From Actinernus sp. WN-2022 (Eukaryota; Cnidaria; Anthozoa; Actiniaria; Actinernidae): a stretch of 64,000 bases of DNA. The notes under the pieces are model-generated. The model had not been told where the DNA came from, did not search any database, and saw only the letters and a program-made list of their open reading frames with translations. Made by a program: the position numbers and the translations under genes. Location of the stretch: positions 74,123,032-74,187,031 of the forward strand of contig JAOWCC010000936.1 in the NCBI GenBank assembly GCA_030867875.1, given 5' to 3'. Of this stretch, positions 1-9,829 are shown piece by piece (position 1 is the stretch's first letter; every line of letters starts with the position of its first letter).

Positions 1-182
1 GGGTTCAAGCGACGAACATAATAGACCGGAGTTGGACAGCTTACTAAAAATGCTGCCAAACCTAACGAAGACAGATAAACAAGACAGATAAACGTGACAG
101 TGGGAACCGAAACACCATTAAAAAAAACGCCTAACTATTACTGAGTTATTATGCTTATATTTACATTAGAAAGGAGATAATC

Positions 183-1960
183 CAGTAAGACTTATTTCAA
201 GCTATAGTTCTATATCCGCAGTTGGTTCATCCAGCGGGAAGTCCTGGCAGCTTAGTCTGCCTGAGCACTTCGGGTATATAGAATTCAGTCATTTCTATCT
301 AGCGACTCCGGCAAGTTTACCAAAATAAGATTTATTTCAAACTAGTTCTCTATCCCCATTTGGTTCATCCAGCGGGAAGTCCTGGCAGCTTAGTCTGCCT
401 GCGCGCTTCAGAGATATAGAACTCAAGACAGTCATTTCTTTCTAGCGTCTCCGGCAAGTTTACCAAAATAAGATTTATTTCAAGATAGTTCTATATCCCC
501 AGTTGGTTCATCCAGCGGGAAGTCCTGGCAGCTTAGTCTGCGGCCTGAGCGCTTCAGGGATATAGAACTCAGTCATTTCTTTCTAGCGTCTCCGGCAAGT
601 TTACCAAAACTGATAAGATTGATTTCAAGATAGTTTTATATTCCCAGTTGGTTCATCCAGCGGGAAGTCCTGGCAGCTTAGTCTGCCTGAGCGCTTCAGG
701 GATATAGAACAAGGGCACCCAACGAAGTTTTCGTTTAAAAATCTGTTCGGGAGAGTAAGTTAGCCTAAAACTTTCGGATTTGAAAAAATTGTCCCTAGAA
801 AATTGTTTTCTGAAATATTGGCTAGAAAATTTGTTTTTAATCCCTACAAAATTATAGAAGAAAAGGGAGACTAAAAGGTTTCCCCTAAAATATTCGTACG
901 TCCCAATTCGTCTGATCAATAGAGTCAGAACAACACATTTTCATTCCCTAAGAATTTCCTAAAGGAAAAAAGAATCCCTAAAAAATTCGTACCTCCACAA
1001 AACTTTGCAACATGAGGTTACTTGGGCTAGAAAATTCTTGTTTCTGTTTTAGACTACTAACAAATTCGTACGCCGGGAATATTTTGCCATAGTATTTCCG
1101 GTCGACGCGATTTCCACCTAGAAAATCCGAACATGCAGCTATAATAGCTTTCTAGAATACGTCAAAAGACATAGTAGGCGCCTTAAAATGGCTAGATAAG
1201 CTGCAGACCGAACTGGTTTCAAACGAATTTCAAAAAGTACTCGTTGGGTGCCCTTGTATAGATTGAACTCAGTCATTTCTTTCTAGCGCCTCTGGCAAGT
1301 TTACCAAAATAAGATTGATTTCAAGATAGTTCTCTATCCCCAGTTGGTTCATCCAGCGGGAAGTCCTGGCAGTTTAGTCTGCCTGAGCGCTTTAGGGATA
1401 TAAAACTCAGTCATTTCTTTCTAGCGTCTCCGGCAAGTTTACCAAAATAAGATTTATTTCAAGATAGTTCTATATCCCCAGTTGGTTCATCCAATATAGA
1501 ACTCATTTTTTTCTAGCGACTCCGGCAAGTTTACCAAAATAAGATTGATTTCAAACTAGTTCTATATCCCCAGTTGGTTCATCCAGCGGGAAGTCCTGGC
1601 AGCTTAGTCTGCTGAGCGCTTCAGGGATATAGAACTCAGTCATTTCTTTCTAGCGTCTCCGGCAAGTTTACCAAAATAAGATTGATTTCAAGTTTGTTCT
1701 CTATCCCCAGTTGGTTCATCCAGCGGGAAGTCCTGGCAGCTTAGTCTGCCTGAGCGCTTCAGGTATATAGAACTCAGTCATTTATTTCTAGCGTCTCCAG
1801 CAAGTTTACCAAAATAAGCGGATATATTTCAAACTAGTTCAATATCCCCAGTTGGTTTATCCAGCGGGAAGTCCTGGCAGCTTAGTCTCGGCCTGAGCGC
1901 TTCAGGGATATAGAACTCAGTCATTTCTTTCTAGCGTCTCCGGCAAGTTTTCCAAAATCA
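183..1960. repeat. Tandem satellite array, unit about 140 bp
   Basis: About nine monomers are visible, each containing GGTTCATCCAGCGGGAAGTC and, further on, TCTAGCG(T/A)CTCCGGCAAG. Spacing between the same phrase in neighbouring units is about 138-148 bp. One unit near 1483 lacks its middle. A 545-bp inverted-repeat element splits the array at 711-1255. No coding potential is apparent; short open frames here are chance. The same array recurs at 41925-43710. Confidence 0.85.
711..1255. mobile_element. MITE inside the satellite array
   Basis: The element begins AAGGGCACCCAACGA and ends with its complement apart from one base. It sits inside a monomer: the flanks GATATAGAAC and GTATAGATTGAACTC both resemble the monomer phrase GATATAGAACTC, which implies an imperfect duplication of about 8 bp. 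The interior repeats an ATTCGTAC motif at least three times. It has no transposase, so it is a non-autonomous DNA transposon of unassigned superfamily. The copy in segment A' is at 42452-42992. Confidence 0.7.
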
Positions 1961-2175
1961 GATTGATTTCAACTCAAGTTAGTCAGTACTGCGAAAAGGC
2001 CGTCGAAGGCCGTCATTTGCTGACTGAGAGGTAAAGGGGAAAAGTAAATTGAAAAAACTGAAACGCCTTAATATTTTGCCGGTGCGCTCTTCCAGAAGCC
2101 GCTGACTCGGTTGAATAGGGGCGAAACAAATAAGATTTATGATTTTCAGGTTGGCTGTTCTGAGACAGTTCACTC

Positions 2176-3014
2176 AGTCAGTGTAAGAACGCACTTTTCA
2201 CCGGGAAACTCGGATCATATCAGCGAAAATACTCCTTAAACACTAAGTTACACATTAAAAGGACCTCGGCTGAAAAAAAAGTTTGCTCCCAAATGTTTTT
2301 TTATGGATGTCTACATCTATTGTGTTTGTTTTCTGTAAATTGTGACCTAGCTTTTATATCTCCTGCTGGTAATGGGATCCTGCTGTTATTTGTGGACCGA
2401 TTTCCCTGTCAACAAAGTCATCGCTCACTTAAGGAATCGCTCATGCACTTAATTAATTCATGAAATGACAATATAAACTAACTAAAACCCTACCCTGAAC
2501 CATAAAAAAAAAGCTTAACCGGTCATTAAACAAGATCTTACCCACCGAGAGCTGGGTTCTCAAGAAAATGGTGAGGTAAAAAGATTTGAGATCGAACCCC
2601 GCTCCTCCTAAGACAAACGTCGCAACCACTCAGTACACTAAACAACCATCGTCACTCAGTTGCTGTCATTTTAAAACTACTGCTAATCTATAATAGAAAA
2701 TAAATAAGCAAATACCGTGAACAAAAATCCTGCAAAAATACGTTGGTGAGGACCTATCAGCCAATTGTCATCATTTTTAAAGCTGGTCTGGCCAGGATAA
2801 CTATATTTCTCGCAAACCACTGACACGTTTAGTTCAGATGGCTTTTCGCCACAACCAAGCTTTTCTGTGAGCTTCTTCCTTTTTGCAGCTGATCAAACAT
2901 GTGTTCAGTTTTCCGGCATCCTATTCAGATAGTTGATATAAAACGGATGCTCAGGTGAGCGAAGGTAACACTTTATTCAGTGGATTGTGCGGACTTGAAA
3001 TTTCTGGACTTAAA
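2176..3014. other. Intergenic DNA with a tRNA-like SINE remnant
   Basis: No gene was recognised before the signal-peptide exon at 3015. At 2560-2655, read on the minus strand, there is a pol III-like pair: a B-box-like GGTTCGATCTC (complement of 2588-2598) and an A-box-like segment upstream of it (complement of 2626-2640). This looks like a degraded tRNA-derived SINE. The rest is AT-rich and carries no pattern I can name. Confidence 0.35.
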
Positions 3015-6000
3015 ATGATGAAAATGCGTTTTGCTCTTGTGATTTTATCCGCCTTTGTAGCAGGTAAGTCTCACTTAATCAAACGAGAAAATCATTTCTT
3101 AACTCGGTGGTTTAAAAATCCGTTTATATATTATCTGGACTTTGCACGCTTATCAGTTAAACGTCGTACAGTTCATGTTTTATACTACTGTTATATTCTA
3201 TGACGCTCGGCTTACCATGATATCAGGTAAATTAGTCCGCTTTCATTAATGATTCACGTTATAATAACACTGAATGCAGTTATTATCTTTATTCAACAGG
3301 AACTCTCTCCAAAAGATCAGGTGGGTGTGATGATCAAAGCATTGATTTTTATCCGTTGTTGTCTAAAGCGCAGCTACCGCGGATTTTCCGGTTTTCTTTC
3401 CTCCACGACCACCGACTCTCTATGGATATACTGTTCCGATCCCTAATGAAGCTGCAGCTTTGGACACGAATAGTTGGAACACGTCCCCCGCACCCCCTCA
3501 TTTCAATGTTGGATAAACTTTCGTACTTGTTTGGTCACTTTTTCCCCCAACATTGAATGGGGGGTGGAAAGGGGGAGAGAGGAACTTCAGGGTTGCGCGC
3601 TGCTTCTGGTCCATAACAATTAGTAGTAGTAGTAGTACAACTTTATTTAAGCACGCTAGCCCTGTCAACAGCAGCTGATTTACACAAGGGGCGTGACAGA
3701 AATATAAAATTTACAAAATATAAAAATATATTATGAATATAGATAAAAATAAAATGTTTGAATATTACGTAATAATGATTAAATAATATTTATAGCTGGT
3801 ATTTGTGAGCGGCAATTTTAGTCTTGAAAGAAGGGAATGAGTTGGAGTCCCTAATTTCATTATGGAGCGAGTTCCATATTTTAGCCCCACTGTACGAGAA
3901 ACTCTTTTTCATACTTTCGGTTTTGGGTAAAGGTAACTGCAGTGAGGAATTGGAGCCCCTAAGATTGTATTCCGTGACCTCAGATTTCTGTTTAAACAAA
4001 TCTATAAGACAAATTGGGGCTTGACCATTTATAACTTTGTACATTTGTTTCGCCTTATTTTTAGCCCTTTGAGTTTCAAGTGTTTCCCACCCTAGAGCAT
4101 CTAATGCTTCAAGGTGGGGAGCATCGTTTCTCAAATTCAATATTATCCGAGCAGATCTATTCTGTAATATTTGCAAACGTTTGGAGTGTCCGTGACCTAG
4201 GGTGTCCCATACCTCACTACAGTAATTGAAATGGGGGTTTATAAGGGCATTGTAAATATCTACAAGTGTATCTCTATCTACAAAGTCCCTCACTCTGCGT
4301 AGAGCTCCTATTCCTGAGGACACTTTTTTAGCAATTTGACCAACATGTTTGTCCCAGGCCAAATATTGATCAATCTCAACACCTAATACCCTGCTATTGA
4401 AGACCTGTTCAATTTGGACCTGTTCAATTTCAATCTTTGGCTGTTTGACAAGATTTCTAAGTTTAAAGTGGGATCCAATCAGCAGAAATTCAGTTTTCGC
4501 TACGTTGAGACTCAATTTGTTTGCCAGGAGCCACCCCTTTACATAGTTAAGGTCACTATTCATGGCCATCTCAAGTTCCTCTAACGATCCCCCCGAAACG
4601 GTTAAATTCGTGTCATCAGCAAACATACGAGATGTTGAGTGCTTTAGACATTCCGGTAGATCGTTAATATATAAGAGGAAGAAGAGAGGGCCAAGGATAG
4701 ACCCCTGTGGGATTCCACAAGTTATCCGGCTTTCGGAGGATACCGAGTCATTTAGCTGGCATATTTGTTTACGATCAGTTAAATATGATTGTAATAGATT
4801 TAAGGCATTTTCAGTTATTCCAAGGATTTCCAATTTACGTAAGAGTATTTTATGATTTACTGTATCGAATGCCTTTTTTAGGTCTAAAAATACGACCAAG
4901 TTAAACATTTTACGATCCATATTAACATACCAGCTGTTAGTACAGTCAAGAAGGGCTGAAACAGTTGAGTGTAGCTTCCGAAAGCCAAATTGATGATTAG
5001 AAATTAATTTATTGCTAGAAAGGTACTCGTAAAGCTGGTCATAGATAATTCTTTCCATGATCTTGCTGATAACCGGCAGGATAGAGATCGGTCTGTAATT
5101 ATCTGGCAAATTACGAGCACCTTTTTTATACTGAGGTATGACTCTGGCTATTTTCCAATCAGAAGGAAAACAACCAGTAGATATTGCATAATTAAATACA
5201 AAAGTAAGCGACGGGGAAATAGCTGAACCCGCAGCTTTCAATATTTTCCCAGATAATTTATCAACACCTTTGGCTTTAGATCCAGATAGGCCACTTAAGA
5301 GCTTTAACACCTTCTCGTTACTGACAGTTTTAAAGTTCGAAAACTTGGACTTAGAAGGCTTAATAAAACTTTCAAAGTTAACGTTGGAATCGGTCATGGT
5401 CTGCGCAAGACTAGGACCAATATTGGAAAAATATTTGTTGAAACCCTCAGCTATCTCCTCCCGCGAATTAATGTTAACGCCATTTATTTTTAGCTCATTA
5501 ACTACGGTTTGGCTTGAAGAGCGACCGAGTAAGTTGTTGATTGTTTTCCAAGTTTGTTTCGGATTATGCTGTTGAGAAGCTATTGTATTACGATAGTAAT
5601 TAGCCTTTGCTATTTTTAGCGCTATGTTAACCTTATTCCTGGCTGATTTGTATTCATTCCAATCGATACTTTGTTTTGATATAATTGCTTTGCGCTTGTA
5701 TCTGTCTCTTGTGTGAATCAATTCCTTTATGTCTTTAGTCAACCACGGAATATTGAAGGACCTTGGTCTTTTGTGTTGTATTGGAGCATGCTTGTCCAAG
5801 ACTTCCAGGAATAATGTTTTCCAAGAGGACCACATCGAGTCCACCTCTTTTTCGTGGACAATTTCCTCCCAGGGTTGATTAGAAAGGTCTTCAATAAATC
5901 GTTGTTGACTAAACTTTTTCATGTTTCTAACTTCGATTAATGTAGCTTTAGCATGAGATTTCGTTACTGGATTTAACTTTCTGACTCCAAAAATTAAACT

Positions 6001-7412
6001 GTGGTCACTCATTCCAGTGTGGATGACACCCGATAAGGCAATCTTTTCGGGTGACGTTGTTACGTAATGATCAATTAGGGTTCTCGATGAGCTAGTTAAA
6101 GGATTAGTGTTGCAAGAGTCATGTCCAAATGTGAGCTTTGGACACGAATAGTTGGAACACGTCCCCCGCACCCCCTCATTTCAATGTTGGATAAACCTTC
6201 GTACTGGTTTGGTCACTTTTTTTTCCCAACATTGAATGGGGGGGGGGGGGGGGGGTGGAAGGGGGGAGAGAGAAACTTCAGGGTTGCGCGCTGCTTCTGG
6301 TCCATAATAATTAAAGGATTAGTGTTGCAAGAATCATGTCCAAAGGTGTGGGTCCCGGATAGCTTAGATACATTGTAGGTGCATTCTTTCTAAGCTGCCA
6401 CGGATTGTCCGCTTTTCTTAGTCCACCACAAATATATATCGACACTCTTAGATATATCAATTCTATTACGATCCCTGATATGATTAAGCTGGGTCCTGGC
6501 TGAGATAGCCTCGTGTATTTTCAGCCCGTTTCAGGTCGTCTCGCTCGGTCATGTTTCGGCAGTTCGCGAACTTCACGTACTGTAAAAGATGTTTAACTGC
6601 CTAAGTGTTGATCCGCCGAGGTATGCTAACCGCCGTGGGCAAGCGAGATGCAGTTGACGTTTCGAGCTCTAGCCGGCGGCCTACGCTAGAGCGTTTAGAT
6701 TTTAGTGTCCATAATTAGCATTATATACTAGTAAATACATTATACGCATTCATTTATATAGCGCAAATTTTAAATGGGTATATTCAAATGCATTTCACAA
6801 GTGAGGACTTGGGATACGGACTGTTATTGTGGCGCAATGTGCTGCCGTGCAGTTTACAATCATGAATGATTGTTAGTACCTCAGAATGTATCGTATATTG
6901 TGAAATAATCTTCTACTCTTTCTTGAAACAACACAATACAACAGGGTTCTTTTCTCCTCCTCCAATAGATTAGAAGAGGAAGGAGACAAGACCAACAACT
7001 TATACGTCTCTACCCAAGGACGCGGCCGGATTCTAACCCCCTCCCGCACTCTAGACCGTGCTCTACCAACTGAGCTAACCAGTGAGACAATTTAATAAAG
7101 TTTCTATCTATCTAGCGAAAAAAAATTGGGGAGGAAGGGCTCACGCTCGAACATCAGCTGCATCTCGTTTCCCACAATTACTGTCACATGCCATTATTAA
7201 CTGTCAATCAGACTGACTCGTTTGCTGTCAAAATTGACCAAGTAGACTGCAAAGATGAACGAAGTGACTGCAAATGGATTTCTAAGAACATGTCGGGACA
7301 GGTTCTGAAAATATACTGCAGGCATCATAGGCAGGACCCTGGCGTCAGATTGTGTCGTAGGACATGTGGGTTTTGTAAAGTCAAAATGGCAGCCAAAACT
7401 AATACAAATTAA
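3015..7412 (+). CDS. Putative secreted ShKT-domain protein, copy 1 (three exons)
   Basis: Exon 1 (3015-3063) encodes a signal peptide, with a short basic start and a hydrophobic stretch FALVILSAFVAG, and ends at a GTAAGT donor in phase 1. A 21-nt microexon (3300-3320) lies between TTCAACAG and GTGGGT, also phase 1 at both ends; it carries a Lys-Arg pair, a possible processing site. The probable terminal exon (7243-7412, stop TAA) encodes a ShKT domain with six cysteines in the usual spacing, ending RTCGFC. Its acceptor is AAG, weaker than the CAG in copy 2. A non-LTR element and a SINE occupy the second intron. ShKT domains occur in cnidarian secreted enzymes, matrix proteins and peptides, so the role is unknown. 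The gene model is inferred from splice phases. Confidence 0.5.
3457..3622. repeat. Direct repeat flanking the retrotransposon (left)
   Basis: This ~166-bp block starts TTTGGACACGAATAGTTGG and ends GGTCCATAACAATTA. It recurs at 6135-6313, on the other side of the non-LTR element, with a longer G run in the second copy. It behaves like an unusually long target-site duplication. Confidence 0.6.
3621..6130 (-). mobile_element. 5'-truncated CR1/L2-like non-LTR retrotransposon
   Basis: A single open frame (3790 to about 6127, read on the minus strand) covers the end of an apurinic endonuclease domain (GMSDHSLIFG) and a full reverse transcriptase. The RT shows FLDLKKAFD, GIPQGSILGP and the catalytic FADD box. 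A C-terminal region typical of the Jockey/CR1/L2 group follows. The 3' end is a (TAG)n tail at 3621-3635. The N-terminal endonuclease half is missing. A short piece of the same frame lies beyond the right-hand repeat at about 6314-6420. The near-identical copy is at 45354-47865. Confidence 0.85.
6135..6313. repeat. Direct repeat flanking the retrotransposon (right)
   Basis: Second copy of the block at 3457-3622, with an 18-G run expanded from six. It is bracketed by a ~30-bp repeat containing GGATTAGTGTTGCAAGA at 6098-6128 and 6314-6344, both of which read as the same retrotransposon endonuclease frame. Confidence 0.6.
6560..6700 (-). mobile_element. Penelope-like LTR fragment, inverted
   Basis: The minus strand reads CTCGAAACGTCAACTGC, then CCCACGGCGGTTAGCATACC. 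The same two phrases occur on the plus strand at 8755-8800. Such GAAACGTC blocks are typical of Penelope-like element terminal repeats. The copy at 48300-48430 matches. Confidence 0.45.
7025..7088 (-). mobile_element. tRNA-derived SINE head
   Basis: On the minus strand an A box TAGCTCAGTTGG (complement of 7067-7078) is followed after 28 nt by a B-box-like GGTTAGAATCC (complement of 7028-7038). The B box has A in place of the invariant C, there is no full cloverleaf, and unrelated AT-rich sequence follows, so this is a SINE rather than a functional tRNA gene. It lies in the intron just before the ShKT exon. Copies occur at about 36513-36575 and 48762-48826, always in the same position. Confidence 0.6.
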
Positions 7413-8500
7413 GAAAAGAGAAAATAAGTCACCGTTAGAGTGCCGTGAAATAGATACGTCGTGAACAAATAGTCACTATTACACACTAATTTACTGTTTC
7501 CTTTTGTTTTCATTTGACTGTTAGATGTTGACTATCATAGATCTTCTTTCACCGCCGGTTTAAGTAAAATCACAGCTGTATTCTAAGTTACGATGGGTGA
7601 CTTGTTCCTGTAAAAACTAGTTTTGATCTGCGTCGGCGGGGAAGATAAAATGATCAACTAAAAGTCGATTAAAGTCGAACGCTTTTCGTTCATTTAATTT
7701 CATAATTCGCGTATTCATTCCTATACTTAGATCAGCATTTTTCATTACTTTATTCATCGACACTCTTTAATGTATTGCGGCTATTAGCACGCTCAAGCAT
7801 GTTAAGGCCTGGTTCAAGGTGAAATTTTGGGTAAAAAAATGTTTTCCTTATTTCAACACGGCCGAGTATGGTAAGTACGCCATGTTTCTCACGATAACAG
7901 GTCTCGCCATTCTTGGTAACCTTATGCGATTTGTGTGTAGTAAAACGTGTCACGTGGTCTGTCACGTGACTTAGAACACGAAATCAATAAATCAAAAATG
8001 CGGCTCCGAGTTTAAAACAGCTAGGATGATGAATGGATATGTTTAGTTAAGGTTGAAGCCTTTTACCTAAATCAACTTAGAAAAGATGACTACGATGTTT
8101 CGTTAACGAGTAATTAAGGCGAACATATGTGACTTTTTGTACCCTTAATATCTCCTTATCTTTACATGATAGTCATGTTTTCTAAGTGTGATCGGAAACA
8201 CTGTGGGAGGAGTAATGTTTTAGCAGGGTTACTTTATATTCATATGTTATCGTCGCAGCCGCATTTCACTTAAACGATTTTATATAATTATGACGTCATC
8301 GATCACGTGATACGACAACCATCCACTTAACAAATTTAAGGAAGTTGATATTAGTATTATGGTGTAATTAGATTGTGTTTAAACTGTTATTTCTGTAGGA
8401 AAACATTTTTTAACTTACATCTATTTTCCGTTAAATGAACCAGGCCTTAACATGCTTGAGGGTTGGCGCAATTTTCTTTGATCCTAATTCAGTCTTTTCA
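7413..8500. other. Downstream of ShKT exon; contains one MITE
   Basis: No gene was recognised. The 3' flank of the ShKT exon is conserved among the copies at 7413-7790, 36896-37260 and 49149-49530, consistent with a shared 3' UTR and downstream sequence. The MITE at 7792-8460 fills most of the remainder. Confidence 0.5.
7792..8460. mobile_element. MITE with 25-bp perfect TIRs, present only in segment A
   Basis: The ends are perfect 25-bp inverted repeats starting CTCAAGCATGTTAAGGCCTG. The duplicate locus in A' reads GCACGCGGTTGG across the junction (near 49528) and the related copy near 37255 reads GCACGGTTGG, so the element is absent from both. There is no transposase frame, so it is non-autonomous. 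Confidence 0.8.
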
Positions 8501-8650
8501 CCTGGTAGCCATCTTGGATTCAAAGCGAGGCAATCCTTTGTTTTTGCCAGGTTAGCCTCGTAGTGAGGGATAGTCAAAACGAGGCTAACCTGGCAAAAAC
8601 AAAGGATTGCCTCGCTTTGAATCCAAGGTGGCCCCCAGATGAAAAGAGAG
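8491..8650. mobile_element. Palindromic fold-back MITE
   Basis: Two arms of about 75 bp (around 8493-8565 and 8578-8650) are near-perfect reverse complements, for example TTGGATTCAAAGCGAGGC against GCCTCGCTTTGAATCCAA. The full palindrome is also at about 49553-49715. The copy near 37285-37385 has lost most of one arm. Confidence 0.75.
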
Positions 8651-8730
8651 AATTGATCGGAGTATATGTTTCCTCAGTGGTAATCATGCACTCAACACTA
8701 CATAAACTGTTTCCCCACCCACAGTTCCCT

Positions 8731-8800
8731 CTTTTGCTCTGACGAAGGGCTAGCGCTCGAAACGTCAGCTGCTACTCGCTCCCCACGGCGGTTAGCATAC
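8731..8800 (+). mobile_element. Penelope-like LTR fragment with hammerhead-like motif
   Basis: The sequence CTGACGA, a short GGGC/GCTC stem, then GAAACGTCAGC resembles the conserved core of the hammerhead ribozymes known from Penelope-like element terminal repeats. An extra A follows CTGACGA, so catalytic activity is uncertain. Matching copies are near 37464-37500 and 49803-49840. Confidence 0.4.
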
Positions 8801-9225
8801 CTTAATCGACTTTAAGTTGATCATATCAGTGTCTATTCTAAGTTAACCAAGCTTGGCCGATACGAAAGCTAATGCTGAAGTTAACCAAATTGTCCTTGGA
8901 TTGAAATGCTTACTGCTACTGTTTAACTTGGATCGGCTAAGCATATAGAATGTAATGTACTGAATGCAAGGACCAATTCGGACGAAGTGCAGGAACCGGA
9001 TCACCTTGGATGGAAACATTAACGTTAACATTCTTTCTTCGTCTAACCGATGCATAAACGTATTCCAAACTCCACCGTTTGCAGCCTTGCGACGCAGTAA
9101 CTGAACTTACACGACGTTTTAGTCAAATCCAAACTCCACACTGATACACTTGGTCCTCTTAACGACCCCCATGGCTCATTTCGGTGTGGTAATAATTGTC
9201 TAACTTGTAACTACATTAATCACGG

Positions 9226-9660
9226 CCAGGGGCGTAGCGAGGTTTTTGAATAATTGTAGGCCCGATCTGCTTGAATCCGGGTAACGAGCGCCGGAGGCAC
9301 GAGCTTTTAGGGGGGTCCGGAGGTATGAGGCGCCGTATGGTGCCAAATTCAAACTTTCTCTCGCAAACATGCTGAAATACCCACACATTAACTGAAATTT
9401 GTAAACGATGAAAATGTATTCTCGTATACAAACTGAAACGCACATACGATAACTGAAATCCGTAAATGTTCAAAACATTCTCTTTTATACGTGGTGAAAC
9501 GCACATACTGTAACTAAAATCCCTAAAGGAGAGCCTGAGATTCACGTTCTGTCTATTAAAACGTGTAAGACAATATTGAAATAAAAATATATTAACTGAA
9601 AATCATTACCATTGTGTTGAGATTGTTACACACACTGTTGAAATACAGTGAGATCGAGAT
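9226..9660. mobile_element. hAT-like end plus subterminal repeat block
   Basis: It begins CAGGGGCGTAGCGAGG, like the terminal motif of many hAT elements. At 9335-9540 there are about three ~70-bp imperfect repeats carrying AACTGAAATC(C/T)GTAAA and GAAACGCACATAC. The same block recurs at 30650-30855 and 50295-50600. Open frames here simply follow the repeat. Confidence 0.45.
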
Positions 9661-9829
9661 CGCTTATAAAACATACCACAGGTAACCCCAAAAGCGGGAA
9701 ATATATGTCGAGTCTGGGCTGCCTGTGCGTAAACCAAAACCTTTCCGCCTCTTCGCAGCACCGTTTTAGTAATTCCATGTACTCTTATTATGTCTTCGTC
9801 TTCACATAATATAGAGGAGTGTTTTGTGC

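Larger units (their letters stand above)
1..9829. repeat. Segment A of a large direct duplication
   Basis: This segment matches 41743-50883 in the same orientation with only scattered substitutions and indels. The largest difference is a 669-bp MITE at 7792-8460 that the second copy lacks. The match already starts at base 1, so the repeat extends left of the window. It ends near 9829, after which the two copies run into unrelated sequence. It carries a satellite array, the first three-exon secreted-protein gene, a non-LTR retrotransposon, SINEs and MITEs. It is either a segmental duplication or the second haplotype of one locus. Confidence 0.9.

Noticed and set aside
653..919. 88-aa minus-strand open frame
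   Set aside because: It lies across a satellite monomer and the MITE, so it is a repeat by-product.
7025..7088. A possible functional tRNA gene on the minus strand
   Set aside because: The B box is altered, no complete cloverleaf with acceptor stem can be drawn, and the same piece recurs in duplicated repeats. SINE head is the better reading.
9216..9545. 109-aa minus-strand frame repeated at 30517-30858 and 50282-50611
   Set aside because: The frame follows a non-coding ~70-bp repeat block; recurrence is due to the repeat, not protein conservation.
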